Notes: generated from the letters alone by a model not told the origin. A stretch of 64,000 bases of DNA from Bacillus_CJ salitolerans (GCF_042680805.1 NZ_JBHUEM010000060.1:32221-96220), one strand, 5' to 3'; counted from the stretch's first letter, positions 54,722-63,054 are shown. Made by a program: numbers and translations.

Positions 54722-55456
54722 ATGTTAAATAAGAAAAAAACAGATTATGTAAGTACGATTACCTTAATTGCGATAGGTCTTCTACTAATAGAAGTTACGT
54801 TCTTTAATGGAGGAGTCATGTTCTCGGGATTTTTATCAGGACTATGTATTTACTACGGAAGAAAAAAGCTGCCTTCTACCTTTGGGAAAATCTTATTTTG
54901 GTTCGGGTTAATCAGTTTATTCATCACGATTGTCACAATGATGACATTTAAGTTTTTATTATTGGCGATTATCATTTATTTTGTTATTCAATACCTTCAA
55001 TCAAAACAAAAACCAGTAAAGCTTATCCCTATTATTGAAGAAGCTAATCCAACCATAACTGGGGAACCTATCATTAAACGAAATCCTATTTTTGATAACA
55101 TCCTCTTCGGTCAAAAGCAAACGCCAGAACATGTTTACGAGTGGAATGATGTGAACATCCATACTGGTGTGGGAGATACGACCATCGATTTAAGTAATAC
55201 GGTTCTACCAAAAGGTGAATCTGTTATTTCTATTCGTAATTTCATTGGAAACGTAAGGATTCTCGTACCTTATGAAATGGAAGTGAGTGTCAGGCACGCG
55301 GTTCTAACCGGTTCGACCACGATCTTTGACCATTATGAGGATCGAGTATTTAACCAGTCGCTGCATTATCAAACTGAAAATTATTTAGAAGCCGAACAAA
55401 AAATTAAAATTATCACCTCGATGTTAATTGGCGATATTGAGGTGAAGCGAGTATGA
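54722..55456 (+). CDS. liaF: LiaF, inhibitor of the LiaSR system
   Basis: 244 residues, close to B. subtilis LiaF (241). About four N-terminal transmembrane helices (to about residue 90), then a cytoplasmic DUF2154/LiaF-type beta domain (VNIHTGVGDTTIDLSNTVLP, GESVISIRNFIGNVRILVP). LiaF keeps LiaS off without stress. ATG 54722 is selected since GAAGGGGGG is just upstream; an upstream in-frame start overlaps the terminator. It overlaps liaS by 4 bases (ATGA). Confidence 0.92.
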   Translation: MLNKKKTDYVSTITLIAIGLLLIEVTFFNGGVMFSGFLSGLCIYYGRKKLPSTFGKILFWFGLISLFITIVTMMTFKFLLLAIIIYFVIQYLQSKQKPVKLIPIIEEANPTITGEPIIKRNPIFDNILFGQKQTPEHVYEWNDVNIHTGVGDTTIDLSNTVLPKGESVISIRNFIGNVRILVPYEMEVSVRHAVLTGSTTIFDHYEDRVFNQSLHYQTENYLEAEQKIKIITSMLIGDIEVKRV

Positions 55457-56487
55457 GTATTATTCAAAGGCAGATTCTTACATCTATCGTCCTATGTCTA
55501 TTCATTTTTCTCATCCTATCCTTAACGTTTTTTAGTGCATTTCCTATTGAGGATTGGTCATACCTTTGGGGGAGGAAAATTATGGATGTCCCGTTTATTG
55601 TAATTGCTCCGAGTATAAGTATCATTGGCGGGATTGTGTTCGGTGTTATATCGGGTATGTCTACCCGCAGTCAGCTTAAAACAGTTACCGATACATTACA
55701 GCAAATTGAACAAGGGAAACAGCTGAATTTTGAACAGCTTGGACACGATCAAGAACTAGCGAGTATTTGGAATCATGCAGGGAAGATTCAAAAACAAATG
55801 ATGGAACAAGTGAAGCTTTCGCAAAAGCTTGCAACTGAAAAGGCAGAAGATCTAGAGAAACGAATTCAAGAAATGGTATCACAAGAAAGAAATCGGCTTG
55901 CAAGGGAATTACATGATTCCGTGAGTCAACAATTATTTGCAGCTTCTATGCTAATGTCTGCAATTACCGAGGCAAAGTCTGAAACCGATGATCTAGAAAC
56001 AAAGCAGCTCAAAATGGTGGAAGAGACAATCCATCAATCTCAACTCGAAATGAGAGCACTGCTATTGCACTTACGCCCTGTTGCTTTAAAAGGAAAGTCC
56101 CTTCAAGAAGGAATAGAGGAGCTTTTAACGGAGCTCTTACAGAAAGTACCGATGGAAATTACTTGGAAAATTGAAGATGAACCAATGGACAAGGGAGTAG
56201 AAGATCATTTATTTCGAATTTTACAGGAATCGGTTTCGAATACATTGCGACATGCTAAAGCCTCAAAACTAGAAGTGTTACTCATTAAACGGGACGAATT
56301 TATTATTCTTCGGGTAGTGGATGATGGAAAAGGCTTTGATGTTGAGACATCTAAAACAGGCTCATATGGCTTGCAAAACATGTATGAGCGCGCCGTTGAA
56401 ATCGGTGGATCGATGAAGATCATTAGTTTAGCAGACAAGGGTACTAGGTTAGAAGTAAAAGTACCGGTGATGGGAAATGGAGGTTAA
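55453..56487 (+). CDS. liaS: LiaS sensor histidine kinase
   Basis: 344 residues: two transmembrane helices with a short extracellular loop (about residues 8-65), typical of intramembrane-sensing kinases, a HAMP-like linker, HisKA_3 (RLARELHDSVSQQLFAA; His at residue 154) and HATPase (VVDDGKGFD, GSYGLQNM). It detects cell-wall antibiotic stress with LiaF. It is 6 bases ahead of liaR. Confidence 0.94.
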   Translation: MSIIQRQILTSIVLCLFIFLILSLTFFSAFPIEDWSYLWGRKIMDVPFIVIAPSISIIGGIVFGVISGMSTRSQLKTVTDTLQQIEQGKQLNFEQLGHDQELASIWNHAGKIQKQMMEQVKLSQKLATEKAEDLEKRIQEMVSQERNRLARELHDSVSQQLFAASMLMSAITEAKSETDDLETKQLKMVEETIHQSQLEMRALLLHLRPVALKGKSLQEGIEELLTELLQKVPMEITWKIEDEPMDKGVEDHLFRILQESVSNTLRHAKASKLEVLLIKRDEFIILRVVDDGKGFDVETSKTGSYGLQNMYERAVEIGGSMKIISLADKGTRLEVKVPVMGNGG

Positions 56488-56493
56488 TTAAGC

Positions 56494-57126
56494 ATGATTA
56501 AAGTTTTATTCGTAGATGACCATGAAATGGTGCGTATTGGTGTCTCTGCCTATCTTTCAGCACAGCCTGATATAGAAGTCATTGCAGAAGCAGAGGACGG
56601 AAGTGAAGGGGTAGAGCTCGCATTAGAGTTACGACCTGATATCATTCTTATGGACCTAGTTATGAAAGAGATGGACGGTATCGAAGCGACTAAAAAAATT
56701 ATGGAAAGCTGGCCTGAAGCAAAGATTATTATTGTAACAAGCTTTTTGGATGATGAAAAAGTCTATCCAGCACTTGAAGCAGGCGCAACGAGTTATATGT
56801 TAAAAACATCGAAGGCCAGTGAGATTGCGAACGCTATCCGTTCGACTTACCATGGTCAATCTGTCCTTGAGCCAGAGGTGACGGGCAAGATGATGACGAA
56901 GATGCGTAAAGGGACCAACACTCCTCTTCATGAGGATCTGACGAATCGTGAAATGGAAATTTTACTTTTAATAGCAGAAGGGAAGACCAACCAGGAAATT
57001 AGTGATGAGCTGTTCATTGCTTTAAAAACAGTGAAGGTCCATGTTAGTAACATTTTAGGAAAACTTGAAGTGCACGATCGAACTCAGGCAGTCATCTATG
57101 CATTTAAAAATTCTCTTGTAAAATAG
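56494..57126 (+). CDS. liaR: LiaR response regulator
   Basis: 210 residues, NarL/FixJ type: receiver with acceptor D54 (ILMDLVMKEMDGIE) and a LuxR HTH (LTNREMEILLLIAEGKTNQEI). LiaR-P binds upstream of liaI and drives the whole operon. The ribosome site GGAGG lies in the end of liaS. The operon ends with the terminator at 57138. No liaG gene is present between liaH and liaF. Confidence 0.94.
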   Translation: MIKVLFVDDHEMVRIGVSAYLSAQPDIEVIAEAEDGSEGVELALELRPDIILMDLVMKEMDGIEATKKIMESWPEAKIIIVTSFLDDEKVYPALEAGATSYMLKTSKASEIANAIRSTYHGQSVLEPEVTGKMMTKMRKGTNTPLHEDLTNREMEILLLIAEGKTNQEISDELFIALKTVKVHVSNILGKLEVHDRTQAVIYAFKNSLVK

Positions 57127-57137
57127 TCATGTTAATT

Positions 57138-57165
57138 AATCCTCCATGGATGGGGGATTTTTTTG
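57138..57165 (+). terminator. Terminator of the lia operon
   Basis: AATCCTCCAT pairs with ATGGGGGATT (one G-U pair), then eight T residues. Confidence 0.9.
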
Positions 57166-57414
57166 TTGATTATGGTAGTAGAAACAAATAATGTATTCTG
57201 GGTGAAAATGAGGTAAAAAGCGATGGAACAGGATTTTCACCATTTGATATTAAATTATCTAGTAAGATCAACTACGTTTGCCCTATACTCGCTAATAATT
57301 TCCGTATATACATAGAATTCATCGATTCGACATATCTAGAGAGTGTCTTGTAGTAATTTTCCGATACTAATTGGTTACATTAACAATATCTAGTAAAGAC
57401 AGGGAGTATGATTC

Positions 57415-58143
57415 ATGTTTGAGGCAGCTTTATGGGGTGGAATTGCAGGTTCTTCACTCTTGTTGGGGGCATTAGTCGGTATTTTTAAAGATATTCCAAA
57501 CAAAGTATCAGCTTTTATCATGGCATTTGGAACGGGTGTCCTCATCGGAGCAGCCACATTTGAATTGCTTAGTGATGCAGTTAAGGAGGGAGGGATTTTA
57601 TATCCTTCGATTGGTTTTCTGCTTGGGGCAACTCTCTTTATCGTGGCAGAGCTCATCATCATGAAAAAAGGCGGACATGAAAGGAAACGCTCTAAAGTAA
57701 GCCCGGCTGGCCACGCCGGTATTGCCATTCTAATGGGAACCATTATCGACGCTATACCGGAATCAGTGATTATCGGGGTCAGTTTATTAGAAAATCATAC
57801 AGTGAGCTGGTTAATTGTAATCGCAATCTTTATAAGTAACTTCCCTGAGGGACTATCAAGTAGTATCGGAATGAAAAAAGATGGATATTCAAAGCTTAAG
57901 ATTATTTCTTTATGGGCAATTGTTATGCTTCTTTCTGCAATTAGTGCTTTATTAGGATATGCGCTAATTGATACTTCGTCACAACATTTAATTACATCAA
58001 TTAGTGCTTTTGCAGCAGGGGGAATTTTCGCGATGGTGTCCTCAACGATGATGCCTGAAGCTTTTGAGGAGGGCGGTCCAATCGTCGGTTTTATTTCAGC
58101 TCTAGGCTTGTTATGTTCATTAATCTTAACCTTTTACGGATAA
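57415..58143 (+). CDS. ZIP-family divalent metal transporter
   Basis: 242 residues, seven or eight transmembrane helices: IMAFGTGVLIGAATFELLSD, the metal-site helix HAGIAILMGTIIDAIPESVI (H-N/D-x-P-E type, here D-x-x-P-E-S) and IFISNFPEGLSSSIGMKK. A His/Lys-rich loop (KKGGHERKRSK) lies between helices 3 and 4. It likely imports zinc, iron or manganese. AGGGAG is 8 bases before ATG 57415. It is monocistronic. Confidence 0.88.
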   Translation: MFEAALWGGIAGSSLLLGALVGIFKDIPNKVSAFIMAFGTGVLIGAATFELLSDAVKEGGILYPSIGFLLGATLFIVAELIIMKKGGHERKRSKVSPAGHAGIAILMGTIIDAIPESVIIGVSLLENHTVSWLIVIAIFISNFPEGLSSSIGMKKDGYSKLKIISLWAIVMLLSAISALLGYALIDTSSQHLITSISAFAAGGIFAMVSSTMMPEAFEEGGPIVGFISALGLLCSLILTFYG

Positions 58144-58144
58144 T

Positions 58145-58183
58145 GAAAAGTCAACTAAGGATCGCCCTAGTTGACTTTTTTTC
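58145..58183. terminator. Terminator between the ZIP and Pro/Gly-repeat genes
   Basis: A stem GAAAAGTCAACTA with TAGTTGACTTTTTTTC closes both convergent genes. Confidence 0.88.
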
Positions 58184-58189
58184 TGACTT

Positions 58190-58834
58190 TTAGGTTTTTC
58201 TCGGTCCAGGCAGAGGTCCTTCAAAGTTGGGCGGGTATCCCGGAAAGCCATGGTTCCCATTAGGAGGTCCAGGCAGAGGCCCTTCGAAGTTGGGCGGGTA
58301 TCCCGGAAAGCCATGGTTCCCATTAGGAGGTCCAGGCAGAGGCCCTTCAAAGTTGGGCGGGTATCCCGGAAAGCCATGGTTCCCATTAGGAGGCCCAGGC
58401 AGAGGCCCTTCGAAGTTGGGCGGGTAACCCGGAAAGCCATGGTTCCCATTAGGAGGCCCAGGCAGAGGCCCTTCGAAGTTGGGCGGGTATCCCGGAAAGC
58501 CATGGTTCCCATTAGGAGGCCCAGGCAGAGGTCCTTCGAAGTTGGGCGGGTATCCCGGAAAGCCATGGTTCCCATTAGGAGGCCCAGGCAGAGGCCCTTC
58601 GAAGTTGGGCGGGTATATTGGTGATCCGTAGTTTCCAGCTACACCTGGAACAGTAGTAGGGTATCTTCCAACACTTGAATTGTTTACAGGTTGATTGATT
58701 GGATAATTTGGAGTGGTACTGGTAGTCAGATTAGATGATTGAACTGGATAAAAAGGCGTGTAGGTTGAAAGGTTTCTTTGTTCATGACATGAGGTACATG
58801 TATTGTGCTTACTTGGGTAATATGCTCTTCTCAT
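58190..58834 (-). CDS. Pro/Gly-rich protein with 21-residue tandem repeats
   Basis: 214 residues. The first 70 are polar with a CxxC (NTCTSCHEQ) and Ser/Thr/Asn-rich stretches. The rest is six full and one partial copy of a 21-residue unit that begins YPPNFEGPLPGPP and ends NGNHGFPG. There is no signal peptide and no strict Gly-X-Y collagen pattern. The composition suggests an extended, possibly polyproline-II surface or spore-coat protein; this is inference. AAAGGAGGGC precedes the ATG. Confidence 0.75.
   Translation of the reverse strand: MRRAYYPSKHNTCTSCHEQRNLSTYTPFYPVQSSNLTTSTTPNYPINQPVNNSSVGRYPTTVPGVAGNYGSPIYPPNFEGPLPGPPNGNHGFPGYPPNFEGPLPGPPNGNHGFPGYPPNFEGPLPGPPNGNHGFPGYPPNFEGPLPGPPNGNHGFPGYPPNFEGPLPGPPNGNHGFPGYPPNFEGPLPGPPNGNHGFPGYPPNFEGPLPGPRKT
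58202..58616 (-). repeat. 63-bp perfect-frame tandem repeat
   Basis: Seven units (six complete) of 63 bp, with starts of the GTTGGGCGGG block at 58226, 58289, 58352, 58415, 58478, 58541 and 58604. They differ at only a few positions, mostly third codon bases (TCC/CCC, TCAAAG/TCGAAG), so recent expansion is likely. Confidence 0.95.
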
Positions 58835-58957
58835 TATAGCCCTCCTTTTTTAAGTACACACTAGCCTATGCAACCATAACCTGTACATTGATAAAATGAT
58901 TGATGAAATTTTTCCAATCCTTTATGATGTTGAAAAAGAAAAGGTAGGTTTAAGAAT

Positions 58958-59365
58958 ATGATTAGAAAACTAAACGAACAAGACCATGAAGTTGTTTTTC
59001 CATTTTTAAGTAAAGAGGCTTCCTTTAACCTATTTATTCTAGGAGATATAGAAGCATTTGGATATGAGACTGATTTTCAGGAGCTTTGGGGACAATTTGA
59101 TGAGGAAGGTAATATTCAAGCGGTTCTTTTAAGGTATCATGAAACATTTACACCATATGCAAGTGGAAAAATAGATGTCGAAGGATTTGCTGAGATTATA
59201 AAACAAAGAGGTCAAAAGAAGGTTTCTTTATCTGGTAAATCGAGTATTGCTGAACAATTCGAAGCTGTATCAGGTCTGAATTTAGGAAATAAGAAGGCAA
59301 CATTCTTTGCAGAATGTCGAACAGCTAGAAGCTCTCATCCTTTAAGGAGGAGAGCTTTTATATGA
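58958..59365 (+). pseudogene. GNAT acetyltransferase-like gene, truncated
   Basis: The frame gives 135 residues starting MIRKLNEQDHEVVFPFLSKE, the usual N-terminal part of a two-part GNAT-like protein of about 260-280 residues. After KKATFFAECRTA the frame runs out in SSHPLRRRAFI, which looks shifted. A short GGELLYELMKELINH stretch in another frame nearby resembles a scrap of the lost C-terminal domain. The acetyl-CoA-binding region is missing, so it cannot be active. Confidence 0.65.
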
Positions 59366-59480
59366 GCTAATGAAAGAGCTTATAAATCATTAGGATAGAT
59401 GGACTATAAAAAGAAACCTTCTTATAAACACACAGCTAATAACCGGCGTCTGATAACAGGTGTTAGTTAAATTTTGCTAT

Positions 59481-59552
59481 TTATACCCATGCAGAACCAA
59501 CAATGATTAGAAGAATGAACAGAACTACAATCAACGCAAAGTTGTTATGCAT
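59481..59552 (-). CDS. YjcZ-type sporulation micro-protein, copy 1
   Basis: 23 residues: MHNNFALIVVLFILLIIVGS followed by AWV. This is the core of the YjcZ family of tiny spore-associated membrane peptides (FALIVVLFILLIIVG). The ribosome site AAGGAGGTG is 9 bases ahead. A CATAGGTTA box (59594-59586) upstream matches the sigma-K -10 pattern CATANNNTA, in line with late mother-cell expression. The encoded protein is identical to the copy at 59726. Confidence 0.85.
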   Translation of the reverse strand: MHNNFALIVVLFILLIIVGSAWV

Positions 59553-59671
59553 GCAAGAACACCTCCTTGATTTGCCTTACACTTATAACCTATGGCGAGA
59601 GTGTGAACTTTGGGTGGGCAATTGTCCATTGCTGAACAAAACTGGGCAGTGTTTTTTTACAATGATGACCG

Positions 59672-59708
59672 ATAAAAAGAGCTCTCTTTTCTTAGCAAGA
59701 GGGCTCTA
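59672..59708 (-). terminator. Terminator after YjcZ copy 2
   Basis: On the minus strand AGAGCCCTCTT pairs with AAGAGAGCTCT, followed by TTTTTATC. Confidence 0.78.
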
Positions 59709-59725
59709 TTTATGATGATATTTTA

Positions 59726-59797
59726 TTACACCCAAGCAGATCCAACGATAATTAACAAGATGAACAATACAACAATCAACGCAAAGTTGTTGTGCAT
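59726..59797 (-). CDS. YjcZ-type sporulation micro-protein, copy 2
   Basis: Encodes exactly the same 23-residue peptide as the gene at 59481, with silent base differences only. AAGGAGG precedes the start by 9 bases. A shared GTGTAAGGCAAATCAAGGAGG leader shows the duplication includes the untranslated region. Its upstream CATATGTATA is a poorer sigma-K -10 match than in copy 1. Confidence 0.85.
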   Translation of the reverse strand: MHNNFALIVVLFILLIIVGSAWV

Positions 59798-59900
59798 AAT
59801 GTAGCACCTCCTTGATTTGCCTTACACCATATACATATGGGTGGGGACCATGGTTTGGGTGGGCGAATGTCATACATTGAGTAAAACTGGGCGAATCACC

Positions 59901-60122
59901 ATTTATCCCGCTCCAACTGGCGCTAAGTCCCCCACTTCAAAACTTTAGATGAATCGAGAAGTTTAAGTGGGGGATAAGCGCCAGTAAGAACCCGATAATA
60001 TGAGCACAGACTAAGATCGCCACATCCTGTGGCAACGTCTGTGTGACCCACATCATGCCGGCCGGGGCTAACAATCAGTGGGGGATGAGGAAAACCCCCA
60101 CTGATTGAAGTTTCACTTTATA
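59901..60122 (-). repeat. R2 structured repeat, full copy
   Basis: Nearly complete minus-strand copy of the element at 27706. Left end: TAAAGTGAAACTTCAATCAG and a CAGTGGGGG..CCCCCACTG hairpin. Centre: GTGGGTCACACAGACGTTGC. Right end: a long CCCCCACTTAAACTT..AAGTTTTGAAGTGGGGG hairpin within CTGGCGC..GCGCCAG. It ends in the stop codon of the methyltransferase gene. Confidence 0.87.
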
Positions 60123-60645
60123 CTAGGTAGAAATAAATTTTTGTTTGATACAGGTCATGAACCGTGATGATTTTGTATGGCTTCCAGTTAGGGAGGGCAA
60201 ACGTGTGTGAAATAATAATCGTTCCAGGCGCTAGTTGTTTTTGAAATTGATCCTGAAGACGAGTCATGGCCTTTGGATAAAGGTAACATACTAGGAAATC
60301 ATGTCTTGATAAATCAACTTGATATATATTCTTCCGTTGAATTCGTAGATTTTGATGACACGAAATCGTATTTTTTATTCTCATAAATAAATACGGAATC
60401 CATGAATTTTCATATGCAGTGACCGTTGTAGGTGAATATTTTTTAGCAATAGGAAATGCCAGTGTACCAAAGCCAGCGCCAAGCTCTGCGATATTGTTGC
60501 TAGGATGAGCTGGGAGGTGTTGCAAAAGTACATCTTTTACGATTGAAGAGGTGGGCATGGAAGAAATCCCATTAATAATGGAAAAGATGAAGATTAAAAG
60601 GATGGAAGTGAAGGTGATGATTACAAGTATGGATAATAATAACAT
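60118..60645 (-). CDS. SAM-dependent methyltransferase-like protein with N-terminal membrane helix
   Basis: 175 residues. One N-terminal transmembrane helix (MLLLSILVIITFTSILLIFI..), then a class I methyltransferase fold: motif I is NNIAELGAGFGTLAFPIAKK, followed by VTAYENSW (acidic ribose ligand). The other motifs (HDFLVCYLYPKAM, LAPGTIIISHTF) fit. The last residues and the stop TAA (60118-60120) lie in the end of the R2 repeat, so the C terminus may have been changed by its insertion. Substrate unknown. The start has AGGGAGGAGAG about seven bases upstream. Confidence 0.78.
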   Translation of the reverse strand: MLLLSILVIITFTSILLIFIFSIINGISSMPTSSIVKDVLLQHLPAHPSNNIAELGAGFGTLAFPIAKKYSPTTVTAYENSWIPYLFMRIKNTISCHQNLRIQRKNIYQVDLSRHDFLVCYLYPKAMTRLQDQFQKQLAPGTIIISHTFALPNWKPYKIITVHDLYQTKIYFYLV

Positions 60646-60802
60646 TCAACTCTCCTCCCTCTATGTTTATTATAGCAAAGTATGAGGTCATACATCCGTT
60701 CAAAGTTTTGTCCGATGGTCATACAAAAGTTATGACTGACGGCACTAATAAACTTTTCTCATTAAATTTATAATGAGTATAGACATGATTAAAGGAGATT
60801 TA

Positions 60803-61657
60803 ATGATGAAAAAGTGGATATTTTTAGGTAGCATTTTCACGATGCTGGTAGGCTGTAGCAGTACACGTGTTTTCGAAGAAAGTAGAGAGTTAGAGTTAGC
60901 TACTACTAGTGGGGTCGAACGATTAAACGTACAAACAACTTCAGGTGATCTGATAATAAAAGGAGATAAGGACGCTACAACGATTTCGGTAGTCGCCGAA
61001 ATTAAACGCTCTGAATCTGTTAAAGAAGATGCCATTGTGTTAACTCTTGAACAAGAAGGTAACGAGGCTGAGCTTGTTTCAAAGTTTAGACCAACGTTTG
61101 GGTTTATGACAAGGCAATCAATGGATATTACCGTAACTGTACCTTCTCATTTATCTGTATTTGTTAAGGATGAATCTGGAGATCTACGTATTTCAGATAT
61201 TGATGGACATGTTGAAATCGACGATGATTCAGGGGACATTTATGTGAAAAATGCGAGTAATCTATCTAAAATAAAGGATGATTCTGGTGAGATCATCGTG
61301 GAGAATTCAGCTGGATTACTAACAATTGACGATGAATCTGGAGATATTGAAGTACTAAATACAGTTGGAATAAAAAAGATTCATGATGATTCAGGTGCAA
61401 TTCTAGTAGAAAGCTGTACGGGAGAATTGCAAGTAGACGACCAATCAGGGGATTTGGTAATAGTTGACCATTCTGGTAACGTTTCTATTGTCGATGGAAG
61501 CGGTGAGATTGACATTGCTAGACTGGAGGGAAGTATTGTCGTGGAAGATGAGAGCGGAGATATTTCTATTAATAATGTAACAAACGATGTAACCATTGAA
61601 AATGACGGCTCTGGTTCCAAGCACATTAGGGGTGTAAAAGGAAAGATAATAGATTAG
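60803..61657 (+). CDS. DUF4097-type beta-repeat lipoprotein
   Basis: 284 residues. Lipoprotein signal (IFTMLVGC), then a DUF4097 beta-strand domain with at least eight imperfect copies of a D-E/D-S-G-D/E-I/L-x-V unit (DESGDLRISDID, DDSGDIYVKNAS, DDSGEIIVENSA, DESGDIEVLNTV and so on), each about 19-21 residues. This predicts a right-handed beta-solenoid on the cell surface. B. subtilis LiaG is of the same family, and liaG is missing from the lia operon at 53.6 kb, so this might be a relocated relative. ATG 60803 or 60806 may be the start (AAAGGAG at 60791). Confidence 0.8.
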   Translation: MMKKWIFLGSIFTMLVGCSSTRVFEESRELELATTSGVERLNVQTTSGDLIIKGDKDATTISVVAEIKRSESVKEDAIVLTLEQEGNEAELVSKFRPTFGFMTRQSMDITVTVPSHLSVFVKDESGDLRISDIDGHVEIDDDSGDIYVKNASNLSKIKDDSGEIIVENSAGLLTIDDESGDIEVLNTVGIKKIHDDSGAILVESCTGELQVDDQSGDLVIVDHSGNVSIVDGSGEIDIARLEGSIVVEDESGDISINNVTNDVTIENDGSGSKHIRGVKGKIID

Positions 61658-61664
61658 TATAGAA

Positions 61665-61689
61665 GAAAGCCGACAAGTCGGCTTTTAAT
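61665..61689. terminator. Terminator between DUF4097 and MFS genes
   Basis: AAAGCCGAC pairs with GTCGGCTTT around a 2-base loop; T and A runs on the two sides serve both convergent genes. Confidence 0.85.
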
Positions 61690-62932
61690 TGTGGAGCAAG
61701 ATTATTTTTTCCTGTTGATTCTTCATTTGTTTTCGATGGATGTAGGAAACAAACAAATATTGTCCAATTCCACCCACAATTAGGAAAATGGCGGATAGTA
61801 GGAATAACAGTTCTCCCCCACCATGGAGTAAAAGCAGTCCTCCAACAAATGGTCCAACCGTTCTTGAAATGTCCCAGTGTATCCCATACAAGGAAAAGTA
61901 TAAGCCACGGTGTTGTTCAGGGGCAAGTTCAGATACATAACGGAGGAAATGATTAAGGCCAATGCTTTGCCCGACAGTTAATATTAATTGGGTAAAGAGT
62001 AACCAGAATAAATGAGTGGAAAATCCAAATCCGATGGCACTTATAAAAAAGCAAAGATAGGAAATGGCGACAATTTTTGTCATTGGTAGCTTTTCTGTCC
62101 ATTTTACGAGAACGATTTGTAAAAAAGTGATCATGAGTGCTTTTACGGTCGTAATGATCGTCAACACCGTTAAGTAATTAGGGAAGAGATCCTGTACAAA
62201 AATCTTATAATTAGTTTCTACTTGACTATAGAAAAAGCTTATAGGAATGGAGAACACCATTATACCTAATACAAAATGATGTTTACGTAGAAACTGTTGG
62301 ACAGTTAAAGCTGATGTAGCTGAATTTGTTTCAATCTCTTTCGTCATTTGCTTTGGGGCAGTTTCCGGAAGCTTCAACCAAACAATGATTGCATAAAGGA
62401 ATAGACTGAGTGCTTCGAGTCCAAAAATAAAGTCTGGTTGATAGGAATAAACGAGTAAGCCAAGTAATGGTCCTATGGTAATAGCAAAGGATTCTATCGT
62501 ACTAATGATAGAAAAGACCTCAGAACGTCGTTCCACTTCCGTACAGTCAACAATTTGTGCTCGCTGGGCTGGAATAAAGATTGACCTTCCAATTCCATTG
62601 AGTACATATAATAGTGCAAAGAAAAATACGGACTCGGCAAAAATAAAGCCTGCCATGGAAATAGCCTGCATGAATAAAGCGATCATCATCATTTGCTTTC
62701 TGCCATACCGATCTGTTATTCCACCGCCAAGTAAGGTAAAGATAATATCACTTAAAGGTTGTAATCCAACAATGAGCATGGGGAGTAATAAATTTCCATC
62801 TAGTTGCTCATGCAAATAAATTATCATAAATGGAGCAAGCATCGAGCCGGTTATGCTTGTTAAAAACGCCCCTAAAAATCGAATGCGAACTGGCTCACTA
62901 TAACGATGGTATAGCTTTTGAATTGAATTCAT
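61685..62932 (-). CDS. MFS transporter (drug-efflux type)
   Basis: 415 residues with 12 predicted transmembrane helices. The loop 2-3 signature is GGGITDRYGRKQMMM, and the central loop is charged (PETAPKQMTKEIETNSAT). This is the layout of the DHA1-type or YfmO/MdtH-like exporters. The start ATG 62932 is preceded by GGGTGAAAC. Substrate not predictable. It stands alone, convergent with the DUF4097 gene. Confidence 0.87.
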   Translation of the reverse strand: MNSIQKLYHRYSEPVRIRFLGAFLTSITGSMLAPFMIIYLHEQLDGNLLLPMLIVGLQPLSDIIFTLLGGGITDRYGRKQMMMIALFMQAISMAGFIFAESVFFFALLYVLNGIGRSIFIPAQRAQIVDCTEVERRSEVFSIISTIESFAITIGPLLGLLVYSYQPDFIFGLEALSLFLYAIIVWLKLPETAPKQMTKEIETNSATSALTVQQFLRKHHFVLGIMVFSIPISFFYSQVETNYKIFVQDLFPNYLTVLTIITTVKALMITFLQIVLVKWTEKLPMTKIVAISYLCFFISAIGFGFSTHLFWLLFTQLILTVGQSIGLNHFLRYVSELAPEQHRGLYFSLYGIHWDISRTVGPFVGGLLLLHGGGELLFLLSAIFLIVGGIGQYLFVSYIHRKQMKNQQEKIILLHN

Positions 62933-63054
62933 AGTTTCACCCTTTCTCTTGCCTTTATTTTAAGTACAAGAGGGAAGAGGAAAAAGAGTAGAAAAAATTC
63001 ATGATTTCTTCATCTTTTAAGAGAGAAATATGTACCCAAATCTGATTCATAAGC

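Noticed and set aside
58202..58616. CRISPR array
   Set aside because: The 63-bp units are contiguous, in frame and coding on the minus strand; there are no unique spacers and no cas genes.
58227..58624. Plus-strand genes in the 63-bp repeat region
   Set aside because: Any frame stays open across a perfect 63-bp array; only the minus frame has a start, ribosome site and a non-repeated N-terminal part.
59503..59715. 70-residue plus-strand gene
   Set aside because: It is antisense to the YjcZ micro-genes and their leader; the conserved frame is the minus-strand one.
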